From: Litoditis marina
Taxonomy: Eukaryota; Nematoda; Chromadorea; Rhabditida; Rhabditidae
Direction: 5' to 3'
DNA: 64,000 bases
Assembly: GCA_964036275.1 (NCBI GenBank)
Contig: OZ038438.1
Span: 5,214,978 to 5,278,977, forward strand
Shown: positions 28,210 to 40,225 of the stretch, piece after piece
How the letters are laid out: the number at the start of each line of letters is the position of its first letter
Numbering within the stretch: position 1 is the stretch's first letter
Translations under genes and position numbers: made by a program
The notes under the pieces: generated by a model
The model's input: the letters and a program-made list of their open reading frames with translations, nothing else
Databases searched by the model: none
What the model was told of the DNA's origin: nothing

Positions 28210-29052
28210 TCAAACTCGTTCTTTAGGCTCCATCACGACGACCGAATTTCCTCTGATAACAACCATACCCAGAGCCATCGGTTCTCCACTCTTAGGGTAC
28301 TCAAAGGCATCCTAAAAACATTACAATAGGACATGCCTAGAGAAATGATATTCATCATCTATCTATAAATATGAGCAAATGTATGCAGCCTGGGGACAGA
28401 GTAATAATGGACTATCTTTAAAAAGTTCTAAAACGCATTTGTTCACATCACTTAGTTACGTTCTCTATTCAGAGAGGTGTTACAAGCCAACTAACAGTTC
28501 ATTTTCTCAGAAATTATTTAAGCTGGTTAGTTCAACAGTCGGCGTATGTTCACGAGAAAACACTGAAGAACGGGTGAGTTTGCCGAAGTAGCTACAAAAA
28601 AAACTTATTTTGCCAACACGAAAAATCTCTACTGTAAATAATGATGAAAACTAGAAAAATTTCATGTCTTCAACTTGAAAGGGACTCTACAATTTGCACA
28701 ACAGTCAACCTATAGTTGCGTGTGACTCGTATAATAATATCACGGAAATTTATTTGTATAATGCTCTATGGTAGTTTTTGATTCAATGAACAACACCGTG
28801 CAGAAGGCGTGTTCCTTCGTTAAACCTAGCCATCGCGTTGTGGTTGTGCGCACAACAAATGGGCTGATGCTGTATCTAACGAAAATGGAACTCGTTCAAT
28901 GAGAACGAGAGTACGACACTTACTTCTATAACCATGTTCATGAACGGATCGAATCCTCTGAGCACTCCTGAAACTCGACGATTTCCATTCAACTTCAGGT
29001 CCATTTCCTTGTCCATGTACTTCTTCAACTCAGGGGGGTGTGTCTTACTCAT
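28210..29052 (-). CDS. snr-7: Small nuclear ribonucleoprotein G (Sm protein G)
   Basis: Core Sm-ring subunit that assembles on spliceosomal snRNAs and on nematode SL snRNPs. Two exons on the minus strand, 28924-29052 and 28210-28311, give 76 residues, the usual length. Sm1 is [23 protein letters not shown] and Sm2 is [14 protein letters not shown], both complete with the RG-N signature. The start ATG lies 5 bases after TTTTTTTTGCAG, a textbook nematode spliced-leader acceptor. The single intron is 612 bases and holds nothing recognisable. The gene is upstream of the REEP gene in the same direction. Confidence 0.96.
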
Positions 29053-29070
29053 TTTGTCTGCAAAAAAAAG
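29053..29070 (-). promoter_or_regulatory. Predicted spliced-leader trans-splice acceptor of Sm-G
   Basis: On the minus strand a run of T ends in GCAG and is followed by ACAAA and then the start codon. No 5' exon is needed. In nematodes this arrangement marks SL addition. Confidence 0.6.
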
Positions 29071-29720
29071 AGGACTTTAAACAACAATCAAACATGATGA
29101 CTCCAGTTGTGATTCGAATTAATAATCCATCCCAAAAAACAAACAAGTTGGATGAGCAATTCAATATTACCAAGAACTGAACTTACAGATGAGCTAACAT
29201 TGTGGGTCTGAATAAATATAATAACGATAGAACGCAAAGTTATACAACGTAAATGCATCAACAAAAAAAAAGAAATGAGCTTGAAATTTCGGCGTCAGAA
29301 ATTCGAATTTTAGTACGCGTCCTTGAGTGTGCTTTGGGCGGCTACCGTATCCTGCGTAGAAATAAAAGGCACCGTAGCTATCCGATAATTAATCAGTTTT
29401 TCTTTCAAACCAACTTTGTTTTCAAAGTTTAAGTAATATTCTGTGGTAATATGTGCACGAGATTATTGTCAGATCCTGAAAGAAGAAAAAGAACTAACTT
29501 GATTGGAAATACACCAAACCGTTTCGAAGTGAACTACAGAATAATGAACTTATTGCGATTGCAATACGGGAATGCATAGTGAGCAGAATAGGTTCGTGAA
29601 CTGATTTGAGGTTGTGATTGGAACAGTCAATAGCGGCAAGCTGAATAGTGTTGCATTGACCATCACGACGAACGGCACTCTCAGATCTTCAGCACAAAAT
29701 AATATAACATGAACTGGTTA

Positions 29721-29840
29721 AAGTAGGACGATTGTGTGGACCAATCTCGTGTCAACGGTCCTTTAAACTGCAATTGAAAAATGTATTGCAGTTTAAAGGA
29801 CTGAAGCGTTGCGATTGGACCACATAATCGTCCTTCTTTA
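29721..29840. repeat. Hairpin MITE, copy 2
   Basis: Same architecture as the copies at 36327 and 44480: GGACGATTGTGTGGACCAAT, then CGGTCCTTTAAACTGCAATT, a short centre, and the inverted halves back to ATTGGACCACATAATCGTCC. One strand would fold into a nearly perfect stem of about 50 bp. Confidence 0.9.
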
Positions 29841-30553
29841 AAATGTGATCGAACTACTGACTGTGAAAACTCTGAAACGCATGATTTCCACACTCTCGTG
29901 TACTTCTGAAGTATGAATTCAAAAAAACTATTCAACTCTTTCCTACCTGAGAGCTCTGAGGCAACGTAGCTCAGAACGATTACGCCATTTTATTTTGAGG
30001 AAACTTCATGAATGCTACAGCACGAGTGAGGTTTATAATGTGACCCGAGGGACCGTATACAGAATAATCCTACTGAAAGTACGACGTCAGTCTCTTCGAA
30101 AATGCGGTATTGGTTTCGCTGTTACCAAAGCAAGACCATACGGTGTATGCTTCATCCCACTGTGATTGTAGTTTGATGAAAAAGTTTGATTTCATCACTC
30201 TCTACCGTAAAATTTGAGATTAATATTCACTTTGCATGTGTTCGAAGTTTGTACACAGCAGAAAAAAAGATCTTGCTCTTTTATCGCCGATGAATACGAA
30301 AAACGAGTGGACATATTTGAAATGGTTTGTATCTGAAAGTGCGTTTCTTGTTCTTGAATCACTTGACCCTAACGAACATATCTTAAACAATAATCGATGG
30401 TTTATTCCCCAATGGTTCTGACAACCTTCGGTAAAGTAAAGAACCTGTTGATGCCTCTTGCCTTGTTTTGATAGTAATTTGTAATTGTATTTTAAACGTG
30501 AATTTTCTACTTTAGACTTGCAACCTGAATGTAACAGACAGCCTCTTGGAGGA

Positions 30554-30755
30554 TACAGTGAGTGCCAAATTTATGATATTTGTCTCTGGCCGGGATCGAA
30601 CCTGCGAGCAAAAGTTTCGTAGTAGGTCGCTCACCACTGCGCTAATAGAGCACAAACTGGCGGGCTTTGGAATCGAAGACATGTGTGCGTACACATACAC
30701 AGCGGAAAGTGAGATATACAGTACACTCTCGCCTTTCCGTGGGCGACGACTATAG
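30554..30755 (-). mobile_element. tRNA-derived SINE-like element, copy 1
   Basis: On the minus strand it contains TAGCGCAGTGGTGAGCG (A box) and GCAGGTTCGATCCCGGC (B box) at tRNA-like spacing. The tail on the plus strand reads GTGAGATATACAGTACACTC ... GCGACGACTATAG. The whole, head and tail, is repeated at 42561-42750. There is no coding capacity. Confidence 0.8.
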
Positions 30756-32192
30756 CCGTTGTCTTCCTAGAAGACTCTTTCCCTCCAACTCCCAGCGCCC
30801 TTTTGACGCCAACAACACCTTCACACAGCACCCAGTGATACGGGAGAAAGAGAAAGCTTGTATTGTATTGTATATTGCCGTCTATTTCGAAGCGAGTTTA
30901 TAAGTTGTATAACCGGGTACTACTCCACAAACTGGAGCACAAAAGGTCGAACGGAAACTTGATGAAAACGAAAACTACTTTCCCTGTGGTGGATCGAAGG
31001 AGAAGAAAGAGTAAAACTAGTAAAACATTTCCATAATGATCTGAGAGTCATAGGTTTGCAAGATGTTCAAACACAGTTAGTTCTCTGTTTTAGATATGAT
31101 AGTTTGTTTACCGTCAGAAGTGTACTCTATCGTGAATCCTAGTTTTTCCTAGTTTTCTGCTGTGTTGTTTCTGTTTCTAACCCGGTCGGTCTACTACCAC
31201 GATACGTTGTTGATGGAGGAGAGTTTGTTTTCAAAGTATCAGTTGTTGTTTCAATGGAGGGGCGATTTGATTGTAAAGTACTTTGTAATGAGTAGCTCGA
31301 CAGCTGATCGCCGCAACCTGCCATAACCTCGCGGGTCCGCGAGCCCCCCTTCTCCCCTCGTCTTATTCTCACCCTACATATCATTTCGTTGTAATCCAAC
31401 AATCGATATTTGCACAAAAAGTTTATTCGCCTAACTATGTTCGCATATTTACTTTTTATTGATATTCAGCTATTTGATTGATGTTATCTTGATGCTTAAC
31501 CCGGTACTAAAGTGTTGCAAGTGTGATTCACGGACGGTGTGGAGAAACTCTCAGTAGAAAAACTGTTGAGTGCTCTGATTTATTTCAATTTCACAATGAC
31601 CGAAAGTTGCACAGGTGTGGAATGAGTTGATGACAAACATTCTTTTCATCTTGCTTATTCATTTGTTTCCGAGAAACATGAATCATATCTTTTCTTTCCA
31701 ATTAGTTCAGGTATAACCACGATGTATACAGTTTACTATCAGACCATTTGTACGGACAGTATAGTTGGGATTGAATCTTGAACCATATATAAAACATTAT
31801 GTACTACTTCGCACAAGTTTGATAAAATTGAAATGATATGGCTAGGTTTTCGTTGTTGAAAACAGTGTTCTGAGAACGTATGAAAATCGAAAAATTCAAT
31901 CGGGTTCGAATCTCTTATTGTTTTCCTATCAGTATTTTCGGCGATGTTAGCATATACGCTTACATTCTTGCACCTTTGAGCTCATGTTTCTTATCCGTTG
32001 ATGGCTTTGTTCACTACAGGGCAACATATTTTTCAACACATATAACATTTATTGCAAAATATAGTAGTGTCTTTTGAGTAGGATGTTCCATACCCGAGTG
32101 ATAACTTGATAGTTTTCATTTGACAGTTGCGGATGGGAGCGTGTACTCATAGCTGAACCGATTGCTGTCTTCTATAATTCAAAAAAGTCGAT

Positions 32193-35100
32193 ATGCTGTT
32201 TTCTGGAGGAACGGCAGCCAAACCGAAAAAGGACGAGAAGAAAGAGAAGAAGTCAGATAGAGGTGAGAATTATCGATTCTCAATACCTTCAAACTAGCTA
32301 ACTTGATCATTATTCCGCTTGTGAATGGCCTGGTTAAGTTCTACGTGAACGAGCGTCGTGATTCGTACACTTTATAAGAACACGTTTGAGTTTTGACGTG
32401 TTTTATCGTTTTACTCGGAGCGGTAAAGTTTTTATTAAATGAAACTTTGTTTCAACTCGGTTGCAGACGAGAAGTACGAGATCCAGGAGAATGTGTTCGT
32501 ACGATGGGGCAACTCTTTATTGGCCAACGAACCACTGAAGGATTTCAAGGATCTGTGCGAGACCAAGTATATGGCGTCAATCATTCATATTGTCACTGGA
32601 AACGCACTGGTGGGTCCCGAACCGGGCACAAACACGGTTGCAAGTTGATAAAACTATATGAGTTTGTCATTATTCAACCTTTGGTGACGTAGTAATCTCT
32701 CCAAGCACACAATTCGATCGGAAATTGAACTTGGTAGTAGTACAAGTGGATCTATGGTTTGCAACAATCCTACTGAGTCTCCTACAGTACATATCCAAAC
32801 TTTGTGACAAATTCTTTTTAATGTGAACCGCAACTTTTTCGGAACCATTTGCTGAACCTCTTTGTAGCATGTACATCATTCAAACGAACTGAAAGTTTTG
32901 TATTCATACCGTAGGACTCCACAGGATTGTATGTTATTAAGTCATGTTATTAAGTTTGTTTTGAGTAGACGCAGAAAGAAATAAGAAATCAGGTTAACAT
33001 TGTTATTTTTGGACATACCTTACAGACACTGACTGGAGTTCGCTATGAGGACTGTTCGACGATTCTGAATACTCTAAACGATACGAAAACCAACGCGAGT
33101 GAGCTGGTGGACAACCAGCAGAAGTCTGTTCTCGGCGTCTGGTGGAATCTGATTCAGGCGTTCTGGAAGAGATTTGGACCGGAGCCGATTCGAGAAGAAA
33201 AGGTATAGTCTGTTCCATTCCTACGTGGTTTTCTGTTGCGTAAGGTTGACCACTGTGATGATTTTATTGGAAGAAACATTGACACGTCGGTTAGATAACC
33301 CGCTGAACCCTGCAATAAACATTCACCAGTTTTGTGCTTCTTGGAGTACACATATAAACAGCCTGTAGAATCCCACCATCAATTACAAGTGTACGCACGG
33401 AAAACACTTATAAATATCCACATTTGGATTACATGATTCCACTTCGACATATACGTATGCATTATTTAGGTTATTACATTTTAGTTGACTGAAGCGGTGA
33501 AGCAGTGGTGTCTGGAAGTGACCAGAGACTACGAGGAGGTCTCTGTCTGCGACTTCACATCGTCGTGGAGAGATGGACACGCATTCAACTGCCTCCTCCA
33601 CAATTTCGAGTTGGTTTCTCGATATTTGGTTACGTTTGGGAGGAAGGCGAAACGTACAACTTTCGGTTTTCTCTTTTTCTCTTTTTCTCTCAGTTATCCC
33701 TCTTGTCCCTTCTCCCTCTCCCCGTCTTTCTCTCTCACTCTTTCTCTCTATGCCTCCTCCCTCTGTCTCTCTCAAAATCTCTGTCCCTGTTTCCCTTCAC
33801 TTCTACTATTTTGTACATCACATCTGAGCTTCTGCCTTGACAAGATAAACTGCAAGAGTTTGTCCTCAAAAACTTACAAAAGTTTTATGGACTAATTTTT
33901 TTTCATCTACGTAAGTTTCGCACAGTAACCTATGGAATCGGATCAAACCACTGAACCATTACTTATCTATCATTTCAGTCGCAAACTAGTTCACTTGAAG
34001 AAGTTGTACGAGTATAGTGCACACGAACGAATAGAAAATGCATTCCATGTGGCTGAAAAGGAGTTTCGAGTTCCCAGATTACTTCTCGTTAAAGGTTAGT
34101 TATCCACTCATAATCAAGTTCGCCTTAGAACGAACTAGTTGAATATGGAATCTCGAGCTATGACGTCATAGTTGTAGTTTGTAGTTGGACGGTAGTCATT
34201 TTGAATAACGACCACGACGCAGCACTATCAAACCACAACCACCTCGGAACAGAGAAACATGTGTAGTCTTAGCCTGCCTCTTTCTTATGACTGAATGACA
34301 TTTCGAAGTAGTTTTTCGCCCAATACCTGAACTTTTCGTTTATCGAACATTTCCGTTTTTCGTTTGTATAATCTCCAGTAGTTTTGGTTGAGGTGTAGGG
34401 TTCGCTCTCTCGGAATGAAGCCTAGATATACGGTGTATATTCACTTATCCCGCTGTGTTTGTAGTTCGATTCCGTCGCTTTTCATTGAAACATTATCACG
34501 ACCGGGATCAAACTACAACGATTGTTGTAGTATATTCATTTCCAGCTTACACATCTCTCAAACAAAGTGGGCAATGTTGTTGTCGTCACTGTTTGAGCTA
34601 TCTATAAAAAGCAGATTACGTTGACAATAGGTCAATGTTCGGTTCACAGCGCTCGTCGGGACTGGACCCCCGCGCATTCTTTCTGTTTGTCTTGTCACTC
34701 TCTCGTGTTCACACGCTCTCTCGCCTCTCTATTCCGTACGACAATCCTAGCCCTCTCTTTCGGCACTGATCTTGCAATTCGTATTTCACTATAGCTCATT
34801 ATTGCCAAAGATAGGTCGGTTCATGAGTGTACGTAGCCAACAATACGCAGTTGAAAAGATCTGCTCGAACGAATATCCTGGATATAACAAATTTTAAGGC
34901 ATAAACAACAAAATTAAACTGAACTTCACACTATAGATGGTTTGGGAATCCATTATGAACATTTGAGTGTATGTAACTAAGATTGGGAACGTAGCATAGA
35001 GCTGCGAGCTAACCTCTATCCCGGTGTTGTTATCTAACTTTAACGAGTTCTGTCATGTTAGTGAAGAAGCATTTGCACTGAAAGCTATGTTCATACCTCA

Positions 35101-36937
35101 GAAATGGTGATTTTATATGTGCACGCTCTCGAATTCTAATTTGTCTCACACGTTTTACTGTATAACACGTGATTGTAATATATTTTACACTCAAATATGA
35201 GAAGAGAGACAGAAAAACTTTCACGTGACTTGAATTGTTCAGTTACCGCTTTGTGCAGATCGTACTGCCTTTCTAGATGCAACTTGTTTGCACTTGAGTG
35301 CGTTCAAACAATTCTTGCTTCAAATCAATTGCACCTGTGTCAAACGAGCGAAATTAGCTGACCTCTGAGAACTTTTGTCATCAAACCCCTCACCGCGTTT
35401 TAGACAGCTCACTAAGAATAACAGTTGAATCAACGTACTAGCCGTAAACAAGCACGTGAAACGTGAGAACGTGAAACACAATTGTATGAGCAATATATCG
35501 CTTCACGTTCTCAACTTCTGATGTGTTCCACATGTTTCAATGTATTTGACTAGTGATATAGAGTTTTCGCTTGTTGATATTGTTCTCTGAACGTGTTTCA
35601 CCCTATTGTACAATAAACTGCAAGATTGGTGAAATCAGCTGAAGAATCATACCTATTCTAGAACTAAATAGATCAGTCACGTGAAACGGGATGCAACTTG
35701 TTCATTTAGATATATAATATAATTAAATTTATTAATCAATCTATGATTAACTCACAAACAGGTTTTCCGTTGCATCCACCATTTTTTGTGTGATTTCGTG
35801 GGGGATTTTCCGTTTTTTTTTCGCGTTACGTTCTTTTTAATTGAATCATCCAATGAAGATTCAATCTGTAAGAAACCTATATAGTTTAAATAGTTTCCTC
35901 ACACTATCCCACGTTTACGTAAATATCCCATTGCCGTTAGTAATGTAATATTCAACTAACATAACAATCTATGTACGTCTGAGCCGTATGTCGGATCACG
36001 GGCAGCTATCTGCTTGTATAAGTATTCTCGCTAGTATACTAGAAGTGAATTGAATTATCACGTAAAGTTAGCATTCTAATGAGGCATCGTGCACTTTGTC
36101 ATTGCACGTTTCTGAGTTCTGCTGTGTTTAACATGTTTCACGCGACTGTGCGATTGACTAACAGTATAACATGCATGTTCACGTGACACATAAGATGCAG
36201 AGGCTCCGCTTTAAACTTTGTTCGAGAACGGAATTAGAATGGCATCTTAACGATTTTGGTAAAGAAGGTATTATATGTTGGTTTGGGGTAGAGGCGAAAC
36301 GTACCACTTATATTAGTATTTCTCTCAAAGCAGGACGAGTATGTGGACCGATCCCGTGTCAACGGTCCTTTAAACTGCAATTGAAAAATGTATTGCAGTT
36401 TAAAGGACTGAAGCGTGGGGATTGGACCACATAATCGTCCTTCTTTAACTACTCTTTCAAACACGAGCTTTTATTTTTATTCATGAACTGTTCTGCGCTG
36501 TTTCGATGACGATCAACTCTTTTGGCAGTCGACAGGTCAATTAACAGGTCATCAATTATGATACCATTCCACCTCGCGCCACCCACATAATTATACTCAT
36601 CTCTGAAGTTCTCTGAAGCATACAAAAGTGATCTATTGTTACATTCACTTTTAGATAGTAAATCATTGTGTCACTATTTTAGCTCTCAACAAATTGTATT
36701 TATTCAACTTTCTCATTCACTTTTCCTCACTGTTTACTTAAATACTGCCTTTTCTCCATCCGTACACCTACAATAAGCTTTAATATAATCTGATAGTGTT
36801 TGATAATTATTACTCGAATTTTACTAAGAATCAGGTCAATTAGCTAAGTTCGATTTCGAGAACAGAAGAAGAAGGGAAAATCTTCAAATCTTTTCAAAGG
36901 TCTTCTACGTTGTTCTCGCTGGCTCTCTCTCTCTCTC

Positions 36938-36969
<32 letters not shown>

Positions 36970-37168
36970 CATCGTAGGTCCGTATCATAATTTGGAGATT
37001 TCCCTTTTAGTACATTTGTTTGATCAGTCATTCGCAATCAGATACCGCCTGCGTACCGAATATCTTTCATTCAACTGACAATTGTGACGTATCGCCGGAA
37101 ACTGGTGCACAATCACATAAACTCTTGCAGTTGCAGTCTTTTCGCTGATTTACAATATTATTTCTCTC

Positions 37169-37199
<31 letters not shown>

Positions 37200-40100
37200 C
37201 CCTCTCTCAATCCCCCTCGTTCCTCTCACCCTTCCTTGTAAGGGCTCTCGTGTGACCGTCTTTTCTCATGCTAATCGTTCGCTATCATGTTTCACTTCTC
37301 ATATTTCTTTTTCCATTCTACAGTTTTCTTGTATTTTTATGTATATATTTTGCTCTGTGATCTGTGAGAGTGTAGTTTGCTTCTTGACCACTACTATTCC
37401 CCAAAACATCATTAATATCGACATAATTGATTCACCTCATCTTGTTATAATTCTAGTGAATGTGTTTTTCGTATTATTTCATGGAAATTGGAGAAGGTTT
37501 TGGAAAACTCCCCCAAAGTCGAATTCATGCTCTATGTGTTACATCTATCCGCCCGAAGTTTACGGCAAATTTGATAAGGGGAAACTAAATTGTGAGAAAA
37601 TAAAGTGCGTTGGAAGGCAACCAATAACTGCAAGTATCATATATGGTTGGGGCTGTCTCGACCTTTGGTGATTGTAGTTTGATCTCGTTTAGTTTAGTAA
37701 ATTGTTCTGTGGTCATCCCCCTTCCCTATACCGCAGTGTTCACTTTTCTATCTGCTGTCAGATCATGCATGACTCAGTATGTTTATGATTCTACATGTCT
37801 TCCATCTATATATTTAGTCTTATCTCTCTTTTTCTACGATGTTTTTTTCTCTCTAACAGTATACATAATATTCCATCAAGTGTAAATGATTTCTTCCGAG
37901 AGTTTCTAATCCTTGTGACCGTAATTTGCAAAGTTTGATTTCCTCTGAAAGTCATGAGAATAGATTGAACTCTTCTATTTAAAAGATACGGTAAACATAC
38001 AGATTAGAAAACTCGAATATCGTTTCAACGAACCTATATCATTACTAAAACCCTATATCACAACAAACCTATATCACAGCCGAATACAATATCCATCATT
38101 TTCCCTGCCCTTTTATGTGCGACCCCGATATGTTTTGCTCACAAATTGATGTCTCGATTACTCAATGTTTTGAGACTGAGAAACTCCGAAAGGACCCTCT
38201 TCTTATTAAAACATTTATGTTTTCTCGACATATTTTGACCTTATCTGATCGTTTCCACCACATTCTTCATTCGCTACCATTGTCTCATTTTCCTTTCTTG
38301 TCTTATTTCTAGCCATGTAAGTTTGTCAGAGATCTTCTTCTCAGTCTCTTCTTCGCGTGTTCCTTCTTCTCTGACCGTTCTTCTCTCTTTTTACGTGCTT
38401 CATTCGTCCTGACTCACTTAGACCCAATCTTTTCCTCTTTTGTTTTTGCGTGCAGCTGTTGCCGCCATCTCGCTCGAATCCTGCCTGTACAACTCTTTTT
38501 CCACTTTGGGTCAAATGCGAGTCCCGCATCCAATCAAATCGCCCACTTTCGTAGCCAAAAACAAACGAATGCATCAATCAGTCGTACCATTAGTTTACTA
38601 TTGTTTGCAGAGTGAAATTCACCATTCTTCAGTTTGTAGTTTGTCAGAGATCTTTTTTTTATTGCGATATGCAACATAAATTTCCTTCCATCCTTCGCGA
38701 GAAACTACATTTACACGACCACAATTGAACTATTCTGTTCGCTTGCTATTTCACGATTTCAAATCTTTCACCTAGTAAGGGTAGAATTATCATACATTGA
38801 AATAGCAAAAAAAAGAAGTTTTTCCTATGGTTCTCATGTTCTACGTGAGTGTTCCATATAACTAACAAAGGTTAATATATTGATATAGTTCGTTTCACCA
38901 ATCGATGACTTTCTACAGTAATCTTTCAAAAATTCAAACGCATTTATCTAATCAACAAACAGAATTTTAGATTCTCTGTTTTGTATGCTTGTAGTACCCA
39001 AAGTGGAGCACGAAAGCACAAAGTTTAATTTATGTACAACCTACAAGGTATGATAAATTCACTTAAAAGTTTTATAATCTTACTGTAGAGGGCCATTGTT
39101 TCGTGAAACAGACTATATGAGCTCTCATTCTGTTCCGCTCTGGTTTCATTGTAGTTTGGTCGCGGTGGGTAATTAAAAGTTTCGTCGTGTGTGCAGTTCA
39201 GACTAGAACCATATCTCACTTCCAGAACTGCCTTTTGATTTTGACAGTTCCAGTGCGATCTTATCCCTCCGACACTCTCCGATCATAAAATGTCGTTGTT
39301 TAATCCGATTGATTGTTTTCTCTAGTAGTCATTTTTCATGCCCGGCCATCTCACAACAACTGCTGGGGCCTACAAAAAAGGTGCACAAAGTAGCTGTGGA
39401 ACATTTCCACATATTCTGACTACTTCCCCAACCTCAGTCATTTGACATTTGCATTTCTACGTTTCCTGCAAAAACATATTGTAATATGAATACCCGAACA
39501 CCATTCAAGTCTTGAATATCGTGTTGTGGGCAGAAAAACATCGAATAGAAACAATAGTTCTTTGAGGGTTGTCAGTGTTCACAAACTAAATATACCGAAC
39601 TAAGGCAGGTCAATGAACGTTTTGGTCTGTATGACTCTTTTCTTTCCGACCCTGAACTCTCACAGTACAAATTGAAAACTTTCCGTACTTTTCCTCACAT
39701 TGATTTTTTTTCGTGATCGAGATTTTGGTGTTGTATGCGGAAGATCAACGAGAATTCGATCGTTTCATTGGAAACAACTATTGAAGTTTTGCAGTCGTCA
39801 TCTATGCACCATACTATAATAATCGGTGTCATATAGTTCTGTTCCAATCATTGCTCCAATTTTTTTTCGCAGTTGAAATTGACAAACTGTTCTGGTCCAT
39901 CTTGCTCTGTTCTGTGGTGTTTGTAGTTTGATGTCGTTGTGTGCCGCCATTTGAATATTCTGCTATGCGCGCAGATCAAACTGCACTAGACAGTTTTAAT
40001 AAAACGGCATCTAGCTCGGGTGGGATTTTCTGTAGATTCGGTTTTAATTTACCGCCCCAACCCACAATCTTGAGAATACAACTGGAAAATAATTTCAATT

Positions 40101-40225
40101 TTTGTTTCGTTTCAGAGTTACAAAGTGAGCACCTGGACACCCGTTCTGTTGTTTGTTATTTGATGACATTATATTTATCGTTACTGGGGAAAAGTGGAAT
40201 GGCCAGCTCATCTTCGACGAATCCG
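32193..40225 (+). CDS. dys-1: Dystrophin exons 1-6: lysine-rich N-terminus and two calponin-homology domains
   Basis: Residues 1-23 are Lys-rich. Residues 24-130 form CH1, with ENVFVRWGNSLL and SVLGVWWNLIQAFWKRF in the places of the canonical F-x-x-W and GL-x-W-x-II motifs. Residues 131-247 form CH2, with VKQWCLEVTRDY, CDFTSSWRDGHAFNCLLH, AHERIENAFHVAEKEF and, after the 6-kb intron, EHLDTRSVVCYLMTLYLSLL, which aligns with the end of human CH2. Exon 4 is ended at TTC GA|GTTGGT because only this junction rejoins the frame at 33979. CH2 is better conserved than CH1. The domain should bind F-actin. Confidence 0.85.

Larger units (their letters stand above)
29071..32192. other. Intergenic region upstream of the dystrophin and Sm-G genes
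   Basis: It contains the promoters of two divergent genes, a hairpin MITE (29721-29840), a tRNA-derived element (30554-30755) and copies of the dispersed GTAGTTTGAT family, for example near 30148-30175. I see no supported exon. A TTTGACAG acceptor near 32118-32131 may be the 3' splice site of a dystrophin leader intron or an SL acceptor. Confidence 0.5.
34095..40115 (+). other. Dystrophin intron 5, 6.0 kb, repeat-filled
   Basis: It splits CH2 and is by far the longest intron in the window. It holds two (CT)n tracts (36922-36969, 37162-37208), a hairpin MITE, a CACGTGA-ended MITE and many GTAGTTTGATC/GATCAAACTAC pieces. An open stretch at 38456-38551 after TGCGTGCAG could enter in phase from exon 5, but its exit phase does not fit exon 6. 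I see no complete nested gene. Confidence 0.7.

Noticed and set aside
37084..37671. 195-codon open frame on the plus strand
   Set aside because: It depends on the (CT)n tract, which gives Leu-Ser repeats. No start context, splice support or family resemblance, and it lies in dystrophin intron 5.
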